Shown here: positions 26,375 to 35,188 of the stretch, one piece after another
How positions within the stretch are numbered: position 1 is the first letter of the stretch
Layout of the letters: every line of letters starts with the position of its first letter
Source: Candidatus Woesearchaeota archaeon
Lineage (GTDB): Archaea; Nanobdellota; Nanobdellia; Woesearchaeales; GW2011-AR4
NCBI GenBank assembly: GCA_016180235.1
Contig: JACPBQ010000006.1
Span: 1 to 64,000, forward strand
Direction: 5' to 3'
DNA length: 64,000 bases
The notes under the pieces: generated by a model
Told to the model about the DNA's origin: nothing
Seen by the model: the letters and a program-made list of their open reading frames with translations, nothing else
The model's database searches: none
Made by a program: the position numbers and the translations under genes

Positions 26375-27358
26375 ATGAAAAAAGCCATAGTAACCGGGGG
26401 TGCGGGATTTGTAGGCAGCCACATGGCAGAGCATCTGCTGGACAAAGGTTTTTCAGTTGTATCTATAGATGACATGTCCAACGGGCAATACGACAACGTC
26501 AAAATTTTCGAAGACAATCCGAATTATAAATTCCATAAGATAGACCTTTCCAAGGAATTTGATGATGCCCTTTTTGACGGGGCTGATTACGTGTTCCACA
26601 TGGCGGCCCTGGCAGACATAGTTCCATCTGTAAAGAATCCATTAAAATACCATAATGCCAATGTCAATTCAACAATTAGGGTATTGGAAGCAGGCAGAAA
26701 GCACAACATCAAAAAATTTGTCTTTAGCGGCTCCTCAACATCATACGGAATTCCTGATAAATACCCTACAGCTGAAGAAGCAGAAATAAGGCCATTGTAC
26801 CCTTATGCGTTTACAAAGCATATTGCCGAGGAGTATGTGCTTTTCTGGGGGAAACTATATAAGCTGCCTGTAATATCTTTAAGGTACTTCAACATTTTTG
26901 GGACAAGGGCAAGGTCAAACGACACTTACGGCGCTGTCTTCAAGGTCTTTCTCTCGCAGAAGCTCAATAACAAGCCGCTTACCATAGTTGGAGACGGAAA
27001 ACAGACAAGAGATTTTACTTACGTGACTGATATTGCAAGAGCAAATCTTATGGCAGCCGAATCTGAAATAAAAGATGAGATTATAAATATCGGAACCGGA
27101 AAGCCACAGTCAATAAATTATCTTGCGAAGCTGATAGGCGGCCCTACTGTAAGCGTGCCAAAGAGACCAGGGGAGCCGGACTCAACCCATGCAGACATCA
27201 CCAAGGCAAAAAAGCTGCTCAAATGGGAGCCGAAAGTATCCTTTGAGGAAGGGGTCAGGATAATGCTTGATAATATAGATTACTGGGAAAAAACGCGAGT
27301 TTGGGATGAGAAGTCTATTGCAGAGGCAACGAAAGAATGGTTCCATTATCTTAAATAA
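26375..27358 (+). CDS. NAD-dependent sugar-nucleotide epimerase (GalE/WbpP-like)
   Basis: 327 residues, extended SDR. It has VTGGAGFVGSH for NAD, DDMSNGQ after strand 2, SSTSYG, the catalytic YPYAFTK (Y-x3-K), RYFNIFG, and DGKQTRDFTYVTDIA for the nucleotide sugar. This is the pattern of UDP-glucose/UDP-GlcNAc 4-epimerases and related 4,6-dehydratases. The frame is open from 26309, but the ATG at 26375 sits at the conserved N terminus. It is monocistronic, divergent from the kinase-transketolase operon, and followed by a 299-bp AT-rich gap. Confidence 0.85.
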   Translation: MKKAIVTGGAGFVGSHMAEHLLDKGFSVVSIDDMSNGQYDNVKIFEDNPNYKFHKIDLSKEFDDALFDGADYVFHMAALADIVPSVKNPLKYHNANVNSTIRVLEAGRKHNIKKFVFSGSSTSYGIPDKYPTAEEAEIRPLYPYAFTKHIAEEYVLFWGKLYKLPVISLRYFNIFGTRARSNDTYGAVFKVFLSQKLNNKPLTIVGDGKQTRDFTYVTDIARANLMAAESEIKDEIINIGTGKPQSINYLAKLIGGPTVSVPKRPGEPDSTHADITKAKKLLKWEPKVSFEEGVRIMLDNIDYWEKTRVWDEKSIAEATKEWFHYLK

Positions 27359-27657
27359 CAAAAATGCCAAAAGAGACATCAATAAAAAATAAAATAACGA
27401 ATGCCAATACGGTTTCCAAACAGGTTCACGAATGTTTGATTATGCTAAAGAGGATATATAATTAATATTTAAAATTTTTATAATAATTCAATCCCGGCAC
27501 TTTGCCTTCAGAAAAAGATAGAGCAAAATGCAGGGAATTATTAAACAAAATTTCAATGAATAATGATATAAAGTATGCATAAAATAATGACAACGCAAAT
27601 GGTTGAGAGGTCAATTAATAAGTAATCGTCATTGTTAAAAAATCTTTATTTGAAAAA
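27359..27657. other. AT-rich intergenic gap, no gene recognised
   Basis: This stretch separates the two epimerase genes. It is AT-rich and holds only a 33-codon chance ORF. A TATA-like AATTAATAAG (27613-27622) lies 35-45 bp before the next ATG and probably serves the 27658 gene. No RNA gene or long repeat is seen. Confidence 0.5.
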
Positions 27658-28698
27658 ATGAAATCTGTATTGGTAACCGGCGGAGCGGGCTATGTGGGAT
27701 CTTCTTTAGTTCCAATCTTATTGAAAAAGGGCTATAAAGTCACTGTGCTGGACACGTTTTGGTTCTGGGATTCCGTCAAGGAATATGAGGAAGCTTTAGG
27801 CATAAAAAATAATCCAAATCTCAGAATTATTAAAGGGGATTTAAGGAACAAAGAAGATGTGAAAGCTTCATTGAAAGATGCCAATAGCGTAATACACCTG
27901 GCCTGCGTCTCCAATGATCCAAGCTCCGAGCTTGATCCAACTTTCACCCATTCTGTCAATTACAGCGGGCAGATAAACCTCATAGACCTGTCCAAGGATA
28001 TGGGGGTAAAAAACTTTGTATATGCGTCTACAAGCAGCGTCTATGGCATAAAGCAGGAGCAGAATGTGACAGAAGAGCTTGAGCTTGAGCCGCTGACACA
28101 GTACTCGCGGCTTAAAGTGGAAACAGAGCATTACCTGCTGCACAGGCTGGAAGGGGATTTCAAGGGGGTTGTAATAAGGCCTTCAACAGTATGCGGCTAT
28201 TCCCCAAGGCAGAGGCTGGATGTGGTTGTAAATATCATCACGAATCTTGCAATAAACAAGCATAAAATCACCGTTTTTGGAGGCACGCAGCTGAGGCCAA
28301 ATATCCACATCAAGGATATGGTGAGGCTGTATGAGCTGCTTTTAGAAACTCCTGCAGACAAGATTAACGGGAAAATCTATAATGCTGGCTATGAGAACCT
28401 AAAAGTTTTGGAGATAGCCAAGCTTGTAAAAGAGGTTGTAGGGAATGTGGAAGTTGAAATCCAGGAGTCAAACGACCTAAGGTCGTATCATGTCTGCTCT
28501 GACAAAATAAAGAATGAGCTGGGGTTTGAGGCCAAGCACAGCGTAAAGGAGGCAATTACAGACCTTAAGAAATCATTTGAAAATGGCCTAATAAAAGATA
28601 TAGATGACGACAGGTATTACAACGTGAAAAGGATGAAAAATATAATTGCAAGCCACAATACATGGAAAAAATCAGCCGAAACCCCTGAAACTCATTAA
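27658..28698 (+). CDS. NAD-dependent epimerase/dehydratase (extended SDR)
   Basis: 346 residues. It has LVTGGAGYVGSS, DTFWFW after strand 2, HLACVSNDPSSELDP, ASTSSVYG, the catalytic Y-x3-K in QYSRLK, and VIRPSTVCGYSPRQRLDV. The last block marks a subgroup of sugar-nucleotide SDRs common in O-antigen and capsule clusters. It is followed 31 bp later by an RfaE-like kinase. With the transketolase and the nucleotidyltransferase-HAD fusion, it probably belongs to a pathway for an unusual activated sugar. The exact reaction is unknown. Confidence 0.8.
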   Translation: MKSVLVTGGAGYVGSSLVPILLKKGYKVTVLDTFWFWDSVKEYEEALGIKNNPNLRIIKGDLRNKEDVKASLKDANSVIHLACVSNDPSSELDPTFTHSVNYSGQINLIDLSKDMGVKNFVYASTSSVYGIKQEQNVTEELELEPLTQYSRLKVETEHYLLHRLEGDFKGVVIRPSTVCGYSPRQRLDVVVNIITNLAINKHKITVFGGTQLRPNIHIKDMVRLYELLLETPADKINGKIYNAGYENLKVLEIAKLVKEVVGNVEVEIQESNDLRSYHVCSDKIKNELGFEAKHSVKEAITDLKKSFENGLIKDIDDDRYYNVKRMKNIIASHNTWKKSAETPETH

Positions 28699-28729
28699 AT
28701 TTAAAAATCAAAATTAATTCCCTCTTAAA

Positions 28730-29773
28730 ATGGAAAAGGCAGAAATCATAAGAAGGATAAAAGACCAGTGCTCAATCGGGCAGATAAGGGAAATAATATC
28801 CAAATTCAAGGGCATAAAGACCCTGGTAATCGGAGAGGCTATTATTGACGAGTACCATTTTGCGTCTTCAAAGGGAAGGGCAACAAAAGACCCGATCTTG
28901 TCAGTGGACTATATAAACCATGAAGTGTATGCCGGAGGAATCCTCGCGATTGCGAACCACGTAAGCAATTTTGTGGATAATCTGACTGTAGTCACGCTGA
29001 TAGGGGACAAGGAAGACAGGAAAGATTTCATATCAAGGTCCTTAAACAAGAACATTGCCCTGAAGGCATTTGTAAAGGAAAACTCGCCTACGATAATAAA
29101 AAAAAGGTACCTGGATGCCCAGCGCAATACAAAACTTTTCAAGGTTGAACACATAAACGACAGCCCAATAAATGAAGCATTGGAGGGGGAAATTGTAAGT
29201 TTCCTGGAGCTAGAGTTGCCAAAATACGACCTTGTGATAGTTGGGGATTTTGGGCACGGGTTTATAACGGAAAGAATAATCAAAGTCCTTGAGGAAAAAT
29301 CCAAATTTCTCGCTGTCAATGCCCAGTGCAACAGCGCCAATCTTGGCTATAATTTTGTTACAAAATACAACAGGGCTGATTTCCTTACCATGGACAATCA
29401 GGAACTATGGTATGCAGTATCAGACAGATTCAGCGAAGTGCCTGTCCTCATTAACAAGCTGCATAAAAAAAAGAATTTTAACAGGTTTTTAGTCACGCTG
29501 AGCAAAAGCGGCTCGGTATATTTTGACAACGGAAATCAAATTTTCTTTCCCGCGTTTGTCATGAACCCCAGGGATACCGTTGGAGCCGGAGATGCTGTTT
29601 TTTCACTTACATCCCTGTTTGCTTATACCGGCAATAATGACATGATACCTTTCATAGCCAATTGCGCAGGAGGCATTGCCGTCAGCTACATGGGCAATAA
29701 GGAATTCATAACCAAAGAGAAATTGATTGATTTTATAGAGCACGTCTATAACGGAGACCTAAAAATCCGCTAG
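28730..29773 (+). CDS. PfkB-family sugar kinase, RfaE/HldA-like (second copy)
   Basis: 347 residues, ribokinase fold. It has TLVIGEAIIDEYHF, VYAGGILAIANHVSNF for the sugar, and the ATP/anion-hole motif RDTVGAGDAVFSLTSL near residue 282. It resembles the kinase half of HldE but differs from the better-matching copy at 32929, so it may phosphorylate another heptose or related sugar phosphate. A TATA box (ATTAAATTTAAAAATC, 28694-28709) implies a leaderless message. It is convergent with the nucleotidyltransferase-HAD fusion (4-bp overlap), a likely partner. Confidence 0.8.
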   Translation: MEKAEIIRRIKDQCSIGQIREIISKFKGIKTLVIGEAIIDEYHFASSKGRATKDPILSVDYINHEVYAGGILAIANHVSNFVDNLTVVTLIGDKEDRKDFISRSLNKNIALKAFVKENSPTIIKKRYLDAQRNTKLFKVEHINDSPINEALEGEIVSFLELELPKYDLVIVGDFGHGFITERIIKVLEEKSKFLAVNAQCNSANLGYNFVTKYNRADFLTMDNQELWYAVSDRFSEVPVLINKLHKKKNFNRFLVTLSKSGSVYFDNGNQIFFPAFVMNPRDTVGAGDAVFSLTSLFAYTGNNDMIPFIANCAGGIAVSYMGNKEFITKEKLIDFIEHVYNGDLKIR

Positions 29774-30837
29774 AGCCTGTCGAATTCTTCCTTCAACTCC
29801 CGGTAATCCTTTCCTGCAGCATCTATGAACCCGGCATTTATATTTTTGGCAAGCTCAAGGTCGTCCTTGCTGTTCCCTATGATTATAATTTTATCAAACC
29901 CGTCTTTTTTCATATTCAATTCTTTAAGAGCCCTGTAAACCATACCGGGATTAGGCTTCCTCTCTGTAGTATCTTTTATAAATTCCGGCACGAATTTGGT
30001 ATTTTTCATGGCATTTGCGTATCTAATGTCCACATGAGGGCAGTACTGCCAATTATCAATTTCAATTCCTTTTTTATTCAATAATGCGGAAATGTGCCGG
30101 TTTATTGTGTCTACCATGGCGCTGCTGAAATAGCCCCTTGCAATACCTTGCTGGTTGGAAACTACAACCATTACAGCGTCATTTTTTGCTTTTATGTATG
30201 AAAGAAGATTAGCAACATCCTGGTTTAGCTTTACTTTTTCTTTCCAGCTTTCCTCTTTTCCCAAATAGCTTACATGCTCTATTAAAGTCCCGTCCCTGTC
30301 TATGGCCAATAAAATTTTTTTTCTTACTGAATTTTTTATGATGTGATTGACTATTTCCGTGGTTGACAGCTTTTCATCAGAGGTGTAAAGAATTTTTCCT
30401 CCAACAGATTTTATGACCTCTCTTTCCTCGGTTATTCCCGGGGTGCTCTTGCCTGCAAAGTCAGGGCCTTTGATATAATAAGACGGCTTTAGCTTTTTGA
30501 TCACTTCCGTGGCCTTCTCGAAATCGCTTATGACAGCATAATCAGCATACTTCAAGGACGCAACAGAATAAGCCCTCAACGCATCAGGAAAAACCGGCCT
30601 TCCGGCGCCTTTTCTCAAACTTACAAATCTGTCGGATGTTACGGAAACAAAAAGGCAGTCGCACAGCTTGGATGCGGATTCCAGGTGCTTGATATGGCCG
30701 GGATGCATAAGATCGAAGGCGCCATGGCACAGGCCAACTGCCTTGCCTGCTGATTTTAATTTTGCTATTATCCTCGCTGCTTCAGCCATGCCTACAATCT
30801 TATCCGACTTGTAGCTATCTAATCTTGCTTTGATCAT
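29770..30837 (-). CDS. Sugar-phosphate nucleotidyltransferase fused to HAD-IIIA (GmhB-like) phosphatase
   Basis: 355 residues with two domains. Residues 30-170 form an RfaE2/cytidylyltransferase-like domain with HGAFDLMHPGH (H45-x2-H48), GAGRPVFP, YIKGPDF and the C-terminal STTEIV. Residues 173-355 form a HAD phosphatase with LAIDRDGTLI (D180, D182), VVSNQQGIARG and ERKPNPGM, resembling GmhB but with a single YCPH where GmhB has its zinc cysteines. The order GmhB reaction then nucleotidyl transfer would make this a bifunctional step, converting a sugar bisphosphate to an NDP-sugar. It is the counterpart of the separate genes at 31656 and 32367. Confidence 0.8.
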   Translation of the reverse strand: MIKARLDSYKSDKIVGMAEAARIIAKLKSAGKAVGLCHGAFDLMHPGHIKHLESASKLCDCLFVSVTSDRFVSLRKGAGRPVFPDALRAYSVASLKYADYAVISDFEKATEVIKKLKPSYYIKGPDFAGKSTPGITEEREVIKSVGGKILYTSDEKLSTTEIVNHIIKNSVRKKILLAIDRDGTLIEHVSYLGKEESWKEKVKLNQDVANLLSYIKAKNDAVMVVVSNQQGIARGYFSSAMVDTINRHISALLNKKGIEIDNWQYCPHVDIRYANAMKNTKFVPEFIKDTTERKPNPGMVYRALKELNMKKDGFDKIIIIGNSKDDLELAKNINAGFIDAAGKDYRELKEEFDRL

Positions 30838-30906
30838 TTTATTTGGTATATTCTAAATATAAATTTATAACAAAAACATTATAATCCAAATATTAAATTT
30901 TCTTAT

Positions 30907-31602
30907 CTAATCAACGAAACGGTACTTTATGAGATAATAAAGGGCCTTGAGGCCATCCACCCATGTTATTTTCTTCCCTTCGCTGAATTTCCTTCCCATG
31001 AAATCTATTGGAATTTCCTTTATCCTGTAGCCCCTTTTCAGGATTTTTGATGTTATCTCGGGCTCAAAATCAAACCTTCTGGCCTTTAGCTTCATTCCTT
31101 CAATAACTTCTTTCCTGAAAACCTTGTAGCCGGTCTCCATGTCAGTTATCCTTGCGCCGTATAAAACATTAGTCATGACTGTCAGGAAAACATTCCCGAA
31201 ATAATGCAATTTATACATATTCTTCAGATTTTTCCTTATTGACTCCAGCCTTGAGCCATAAACCACTTTAGCCTCATTTTTAATTATCGGCTTCAATAAT
31301 CCAGGATATTCTTTAGGGCTGTATTCAAGGTCTGCATCCTGTATAAGCATTATATCCCCGGCAGCATGCTGCAATCCAGTCCTTATAGCAGCGCCTTTTC
31401 CCATGTTTTTTCTGTGGAAGAATATCTTTATTCCTTTGCTTTTTATTCTTGACAATATTTCCCTTGTCCTGTCTTGGGAAAAATCATCAACTACTATAAT
31501 CTCCTTTGTTATTTTGCCAATTCTTTGGCTTTTTACCTTATTGATTACCTTTAATATTGTCTTTTCCTCGTTGTATGCCGGGATTATTATGGACAGTTTC
31601 AT
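30907..31602 (-). CDS. Polyprenol-phosphate sugar synthase-like GT2
   Basis: 231 residues of GT2 with LSIIIPAYNEEKTI, VDDFSQDRT, GKGAAIRTG, and the metal site IQDADLEYSP. The central ITDMETGYKVFRKEV is the block found in archaeal/bacterial Dol-P-glucose and undecaprenyl-P-sugar synthases. There is no obvious membrane domain. A TATA-like CTTTTTAAATC on the minus strand at 31622-31634 suggests its own promoter, separate from the hldC-like gene upstream. Confidence 0.85.
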   Translation of the reverse strand: MKLSIIIPAYNEEKTILKVINKVKSQRIGKITKEIIVVDDFSQDRTREILSRIKSKGIKIFFHRKNMGKGAAIRTGLQHAAGDIMLIQDADLEYSPKEYPGLLKPIIKNEAKVVYGSRLESIRKNLKNMYKLHYFGNVFLTVMTNVLYGARITDMETGYKVFRKEVIEGMKLKARRFDFEPEITSKILKRGYRIKEIPIDFMGRKFSEGKKITWVDGLKALYYLIKYRFVD

Positions 31603-31655
31603 TTATGTTTTAGAATGATAGGTGATTTAAAAAGCTGTCTGTTCTAACTTTTCTA

Positions 31656-32138
31656 TTATTTGTACTTTTCCACGATTTTGCGTATGAAACTGGTTGTTGA
31701 GTAGCCCTTCACTTCAGGAATCAAAACAACTTTGCCATTATTCTTTTCCACAATCTCTTTTTCAATAATTTTTTCAATTTTATAATCCCCGCCTTTGACA
31801 TGAATGTTTGGCTTTATCACATCAAGAATTTTTACAGGGTTTTCCTCAGAAAAAATTGTGACATAATCAACACACTGTAATGCTGCAAGGGCTTCTGCCC
31901 TGTCGCTTTCATTGTTTAAAGGCCTTCTTGGATCTTTTATTTTCTTTACCGAGCTGTCTGAGTTTACTGCCACTATTAAAGCATCTCCAAGCTTTTTGGC
32001 CTGCTGCAGATACCTTATGTGGCCGATGTGAAGAATGTCAAAGACGCCATTTGTTGTTACAATTTTTTTGTTTTCTTTTTTTAGGGTTTTGACTATTACC
32101 TTTAATTCGCTGATTGTTTTTATTTTACTTTTTGACAT
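31656..32138 (-). CDS. hldC: D-glycero-beta-D-manno-heptose-1-phosphate adenylyltransferase-like
   Basis: 160 residues, the size of the stand-alone second half of HldE (RfaE2/HldC). It joins ATP and heptose-1-phosphate to give ADP-heptose. It has TTNGVFDILHIGH (H37-x2-H40), VAVNSDSSVKKIKDPRRP, ALQCVDYVTIFSEENP, HVKGGDYK and the terminal GYSTTSFIRKI. These are the conserved blocks of the family (compare the GLSTT motif). It lies 228 bp downstream of gmhB, with a palindromic element in the gap, and may be transcribed with the hldD-hldA-gmhB set or alone. Confidence 0.85.
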   Translation of the reverse strand: MSKSKIKTISELKVIVKTLKKENKKIVTTNGVFDILHIGHIRYLQQAKKLGDALIVAVNSDSSVKKIKDPRRPLNNESDRAEALAALQCVDYVTIFSEENPVKILDVIKPNIHVKGGDYKIEKIIEKEIVEKNNGKVVLIPEVKGYSTTSFIRKIVEKYK

Positions 32139-32297
32139 TTTAAGCTTATGTACTTTTACCCAATTATTTGTTTTGTCATTATTTGATATTCAATCTTTAT
32201 CTTCTTTGGGCAATAAAAAATATCTTTTAATAATAATTCCCGGGTATTAATTTTTATTTAATTTTAATTATGAATTTATATATTATTTCAAATATCA

Positions 32298-32343
32298 TAG
32301 AAATCCAAAGGATTTCTAGGATGCCAAAAATCTTTGATTTTTG
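32298..32343. repeat. Double-hairpin palindromic element, intergenic copy
   Basis: Two adjacent hairpins: TAGAAATCC-AAA-GGATTTCTA (32298-32318) and CAAAAATC-TTT-GATTTTTG (32325-32343), separated by GGATGC. The same two-hairpin design occurs inside both pilin leader sequences (58576-58619 and 59084-59129). Read on the minus strand in the pilin frame this copy gives NQRFLAS, a stop, then KSFGF, close to the pilin leader NQRFLVSRKFFKF. Confidence 0.7.
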
Positions 32344-32366
32344 TGCATAATCAAATTGTTGTGAGC

Positions 32367-32936
32367 TTATTTGTGAACAGTATTGGCATTTTTATTGTTA
32401 TGGTTTATTATGAATTCTGCTGCCTGCAAAAAATCCCGGGCAATGAAATCCGGCTTTATGTTTTTTTCCTTCAGCTCATTGAGGCGCTTTTTTCCCTGGC
32501 CCGTCAGCATATAAACCGTCCTGCAGCCTGAATTTTTCCCCATTTCAGCATCAATGGGCTTGTCCCCTATAACCCAGGAGCCCTTTACATCTATCTTAAA
32601 TTCTTTTGCAGCCTCTTTTATGTATTTTACGCTTGGCTTCCTGCAATCGCAGATTTGTTCAGGAGCATGCGGGCAAAAATATATTTTTTTTATTTCTATC
32701 CTGCTTTTTTTAAGCTCTTCAATCAGCTTTTTGTTGAATTTGTGCATATCCTCTTCCGTATGGATGCCCCTTCCAATGCCGGACTGGTTTGTAATAATGA
32801 TGAAAATGAACTCTTTTGAAAGCAATTTGAGGCCATTAATGACGCCGGGTATTATCTTCAAATCTTCCAGCTTAAATGCATAGCCTATATCCTCGGTTAT
32901 TGTACCATCCCTGTCCAAAAAGCAGGCCTTAACCAT
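32367..32936 (-). CDS. gmhB: D,D-heptose-1,7-bisphosphate 7-phosphatase
   Basis: 189 residues, HAD-IIIA family. It removes the 7-phosphate from heptose-1,7-bisphosphate. Motif I is FLDRDGTI (D8, D10), motif II is IITNQSGIGRG, the zinc loop is C88-x-H90-x5-C96-x-C98 (CPH...CDCRKP), and WVIGDKPIDAEMG is the late acidic motif. The complete zinc loop supports GmhB or the closely related histidinol phosphatase; the adjacent hldA and hldD settle on heptose. It overlaps the hldA stop by 8 bp. Confidence 0.9.
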   Translation of the reverse strand: MVKACFLDRDGTITEDIGYAFKLEDLKIIPGVINGLKLLSKEFIFIIITNQSGIGRGIHTEEDMHKFNKKLIEELKKSRIEIKKIYFCPHAPEQICDCRKPSVKYIKEAAKEFKIDVKGSWVIGDKPIDAEMGKNSGCRTVYMLTGQGKKRLNELKEKNIKPDFIARDFLQAAEFIINHNNKNANTVHK

Positions 32937-33906
32937 TTTCTATGCTCTTCTTTAACTCGTCAATGCTTACGGTTGAAGTGCCGACTTTTCCAACAACGAT
33001 TCCGGCCGCATAATTCGCGATTACTGCGGATTCTTCAAGAGATGCCCCTGACGCCAAAGCCAGGGTAAGTGCAGCAACTGAGGTGTCTCCTGCCCCTATT
33101 ATGTCATAAACCTCTTTTGCAAATGTAGGTATGTGCGTTATTCTGCCGTTCTTCTCGAACAAAGACATCCCCTTTTCGCCCCTTGTTATCAGTATGTTGC
33201 TGTCCAAGTCCTTGAGCAATCTGTTTCCCAGGCTTTCGACATCTTCCCTTGCGTTCCCTTCCTCCTGGATTCCTGCCATGCTATGGGCTTCTGAATGATT
33301 GGGAGTAATTAAATCCACATTCCTGTAGAATTCCTTGTTCTTCGGCTTGGGGTCAACAACTATGCTTTTGCTGTTTTCTTTGCACAATTCCTTTAGCTTT
33401 TCCATCAATGCTCTTGTTACAACGCCCTTTGCGTAATCAGAAACAATCACAGCATCTACACTCTTTATCCTGCCCTTTAAAAAATCAAGAATCTTGTTTT
33501 CTGTTGCTTTGCCGACATACCCTTTCTTTTCGTAGTCAAACCTCAAAAGCTGCTGGCTTTTCCCGAAAACCCTCACTTTCCTTATTGTCCTCTTGCTTTC
33601 ATCAACAATCAGGCCGCTGACATCTATGCCTCTTTTTTTCAATTCCTCAACAAGCTCATCTTTTGTCGTGTCATTCCCCACAATGCCGACCATTATCACT
33701 TTTGAGCCCAAAGCTGCTATGTTGTTTGCGACATTTGCCGCTCCGCCAGGGGAATAGCTTTCATCAGTCACTTCAACAATCTGCACAGGAGCCTCTGGAC
33801 TTATCCTTTCAACATCCCCCCAGATGTACTTGTCAAGCATTACATCGCCTATTACAAGGATATTCTTATTTTTGAAATTGCCGATAATTTTTATCAGATC
33901 CTGCAT
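32929..33906 (-). CDS. hldA: D-glycero-beta-D-manno-heptose-7-phosphate kinase
   Basis: 325 residues, matching the kinase half of HldE. It has VIGDVMLDKYIWGDVERISPEAPV near the N terminus, SPGGAANVANNIAALG, KVRVFGKSQQLLRFD, and the catalytic IIGAGDTSVAALTLAL near the C terminus. The first two blocks are almost diagnostic of RfaE1. Upstream in-frame ATGs at 33930 and 33921 overlap hldD; the ATG at 33904-33906 has GGTGA 5 nt upstream and leaves a 4-bp gap after the hldD stop, so it is preferred. Second enzyme of the ADP-heptose pathway, phosphorylating C1. Confidence 0.92.
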   Translation of the reverse strand: MQDLIKIIGNFKNKNILVIGDVMLDKYIWGDVERISPEAPVQIVEVTDESYSPGGAANVANNIAALGSKVIMVGIVGNDTTKDELVEELKKRGIDVSGLIVDESKRTIRKVRVFGKSQQLLRFDYEKKGYVGKATENKILDFLKGRIKSVDAVIVSDYAKGVVTRALMEKLKELCKENSKSIVVDPKPKNKEFYRNVDLITPNHSEAHSMAGIQEEGNAREDVESLGNRLLKDLDSNILITRGEKGMSLFEKNGRITHIPTFAKEVYDIIGAGDTSVAALTLALASGASLEESAVIANYAAGIVVGKVGTSTVSIDELKKSIENG

Positions 33907-33910
33907 TTTT

Positions 33911-34819
33911 TCACCAGCCATTTTTATCAAGCCATTTCATATAATCCCTGATGCCTTCCTTTAATTCCCATTTTGCCCTGAAGCCTATAAGCTTTTCTGC
34001 CTTTTTGGTATCTGCCTGCGTATCTGCCTGGTAGGTTTTTGGGTCGTAAGGCATGTCAAAGTATTCAGGCTCAAAATCAGTTTTTAAAATACCATTCAAT
34101 ATTTTTATTAATTCATTAAAATCAGTTGCGATGCCTGTTCCGACATTGACAATGCAGCTTTTTTTTGCATTTGCGGCTTTTATCGTCGCATCGACAGCAT
34201 CCTTGACATAAATATGGTCTCGCTTCTGCTCCCCGAACTTAAAAATCCTGGGATTTTTCCCTGATCTTATCTGCTTTGCCAGATGGTAGACCATTGAAGC
34301 CGGCCTTCCCTTGAATTTTTCCCTTGGGCCGAAGACATTAAAGTACCTTAAGCCGACAATGTTCATTTTTTCAAATAATTTTTCTGCCATCCTGTCGATT
34401 TCTAATTTGGATTTTCCGTATGCGCTCAATATTTCTTTTTCCTGGTCTTCCCGCATGGGGACTTTTCCGTTTCCGTATAATCCTGCAGTAGAGGCATAGA
34501 CTAATTTCGCATTATTTTTCTGAGCCAATTTTATCATGTTTTTAAAACCATTAATGTTTTTATTGTAAGTTTCCTCATCATCAGGGTAACGGGGATCTGT
34601 TATAGCAGCCTGATGGAATATCACATCAAATTTTCCATCAATCATAAAATCCTTATCAGAGACATCAGCCTCAATTATTTTTCCATTAAAGCCCTTTAAA
34701 TTATCCTTATTCCCGGATAGAAAATTGTCAACTGCCGTGACTTCATTCCCTAATTTCTCCAATTCTAATGCCAGATTAGAGCCTATGAATCCTGCTCCTC
34801 CGGTTACAAGACATTTCAT
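33911..34819 (-). CDS. hldD: ADP-glyceromanno-heptose 6-epimerase-like SDR
   Basis: 302 residues, slightly shorter than E. coli HldD. It has LVTGGAGFIGSN, a YASTAGLYG strand, Y134-x3-K138 (YGKSK), RYFNVFGPREKFKGRPAS and FGEQKRDHIYVKDAVD. The PREKxKGxxAS block and the KRDxIYVKD block are characteristic of HldD rather than GalE. It interconverts D,D- and L,D-ADP-heptose using bound NADP. It overlaps the cupin gene by 4 bp and hldA follows at 4 bp, placing it in the middle of the heptose operon. Confidence 0.85.
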   Translation of the reverse strand: MKCLVTGGAGFIGSNLALELEKLGNEVTAVDNFLSGNKDNLKGFNGKIIEADVSDKDFMIDGKFDVIFHQAAITDPRYPDDEETYNKNINGFKNMIKLAQKNNAKLVYASTAGLYGNGKVPMREDQEKEILSAYGKSKLEIDRMAEKLFEKMNIVGLRYFNVFGPREKFKGRPASMVYHLAKQIRSGKNPRIFKFGEQKRDHIYVKDAVDATIKAANAKKSCIVNVGTGIATDFNELIKILNGILKTDFEPEYFDMPYDPKTYQADTQADTKKAEKLIGFRAKWELKEGIRDYMKWLDKNGW

Positions 34820-35175
34820 TCTCCCAGCCCCAGCCTGTCCAAATCAACCTTTCCTGACAGCTCATCCCTGTATGAGTCAGAATCTTCATGATGCGTTGAG
34901 AATTCCATTATTTCGCTGTTTTCCAGGCCAGTGAAGCGGTGCTTTGCGCCAGGAGGTATCCATACTGAATCATTGGGAAGCATTACCTGCTTTTTCATGC
35001 CTATCTCAATCAAAACTTTTCCCTTCAGCACATAGAAAGTCTCGTCCTTCTTTTTATGGTGGTGCATTGAGCATCTAAATCCTTTTTTTAGGATAAGCTT
35101 TTTTCCGCAATAATCTCTATTTACAATCCACTCTTCAGAACCCCAAACTTTTGGTACAATCTTATGCTCTGTCAT
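34816..35175 (-). CDS. Cupin, mannose-6-phosphate isomerase type II-like
   Basis: 119 residues, single cupin domain. It has MHHHKKKDETFYVLKGKV with metal-binding histidines and a Glu, WIPPGAKHRFTGLENSEIMEFSTHH with another His pair, and the N-terminal PKVWGSEEWIVN found in ManC C-terminal domains and WbuC-like cupins. It could isomerise a phosphorylated or nucleotide sugar. It is the first gene of the cupin-hldD-hldA-gmhB operon, so it may act on a heptose or on mannose for the same glycan. It is divergent from the RHH-nucleotidyltransferase fusion. Confidence 0.8.
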   Translation of the reverse strand: MTEHKIVPKVWGSEEWIVNRDYCGKKLILKKGFRCSMHHHKKKDETFYVLKGKVLIEIGMKKQVMLPNDSVWIPPGAKHRFTGLENSEIMEFSTHHEDSDSYRDELSGKVDLDRLGLGE

Positions 35176-35188
35176 TTTAATCTATTAA

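Noticed and set aside
27363-27464. 33-codon frame in the gap between the two epimerase genes
   Set aside because: No promoter, ribosome-binding site or family pattern; length expected by chance.
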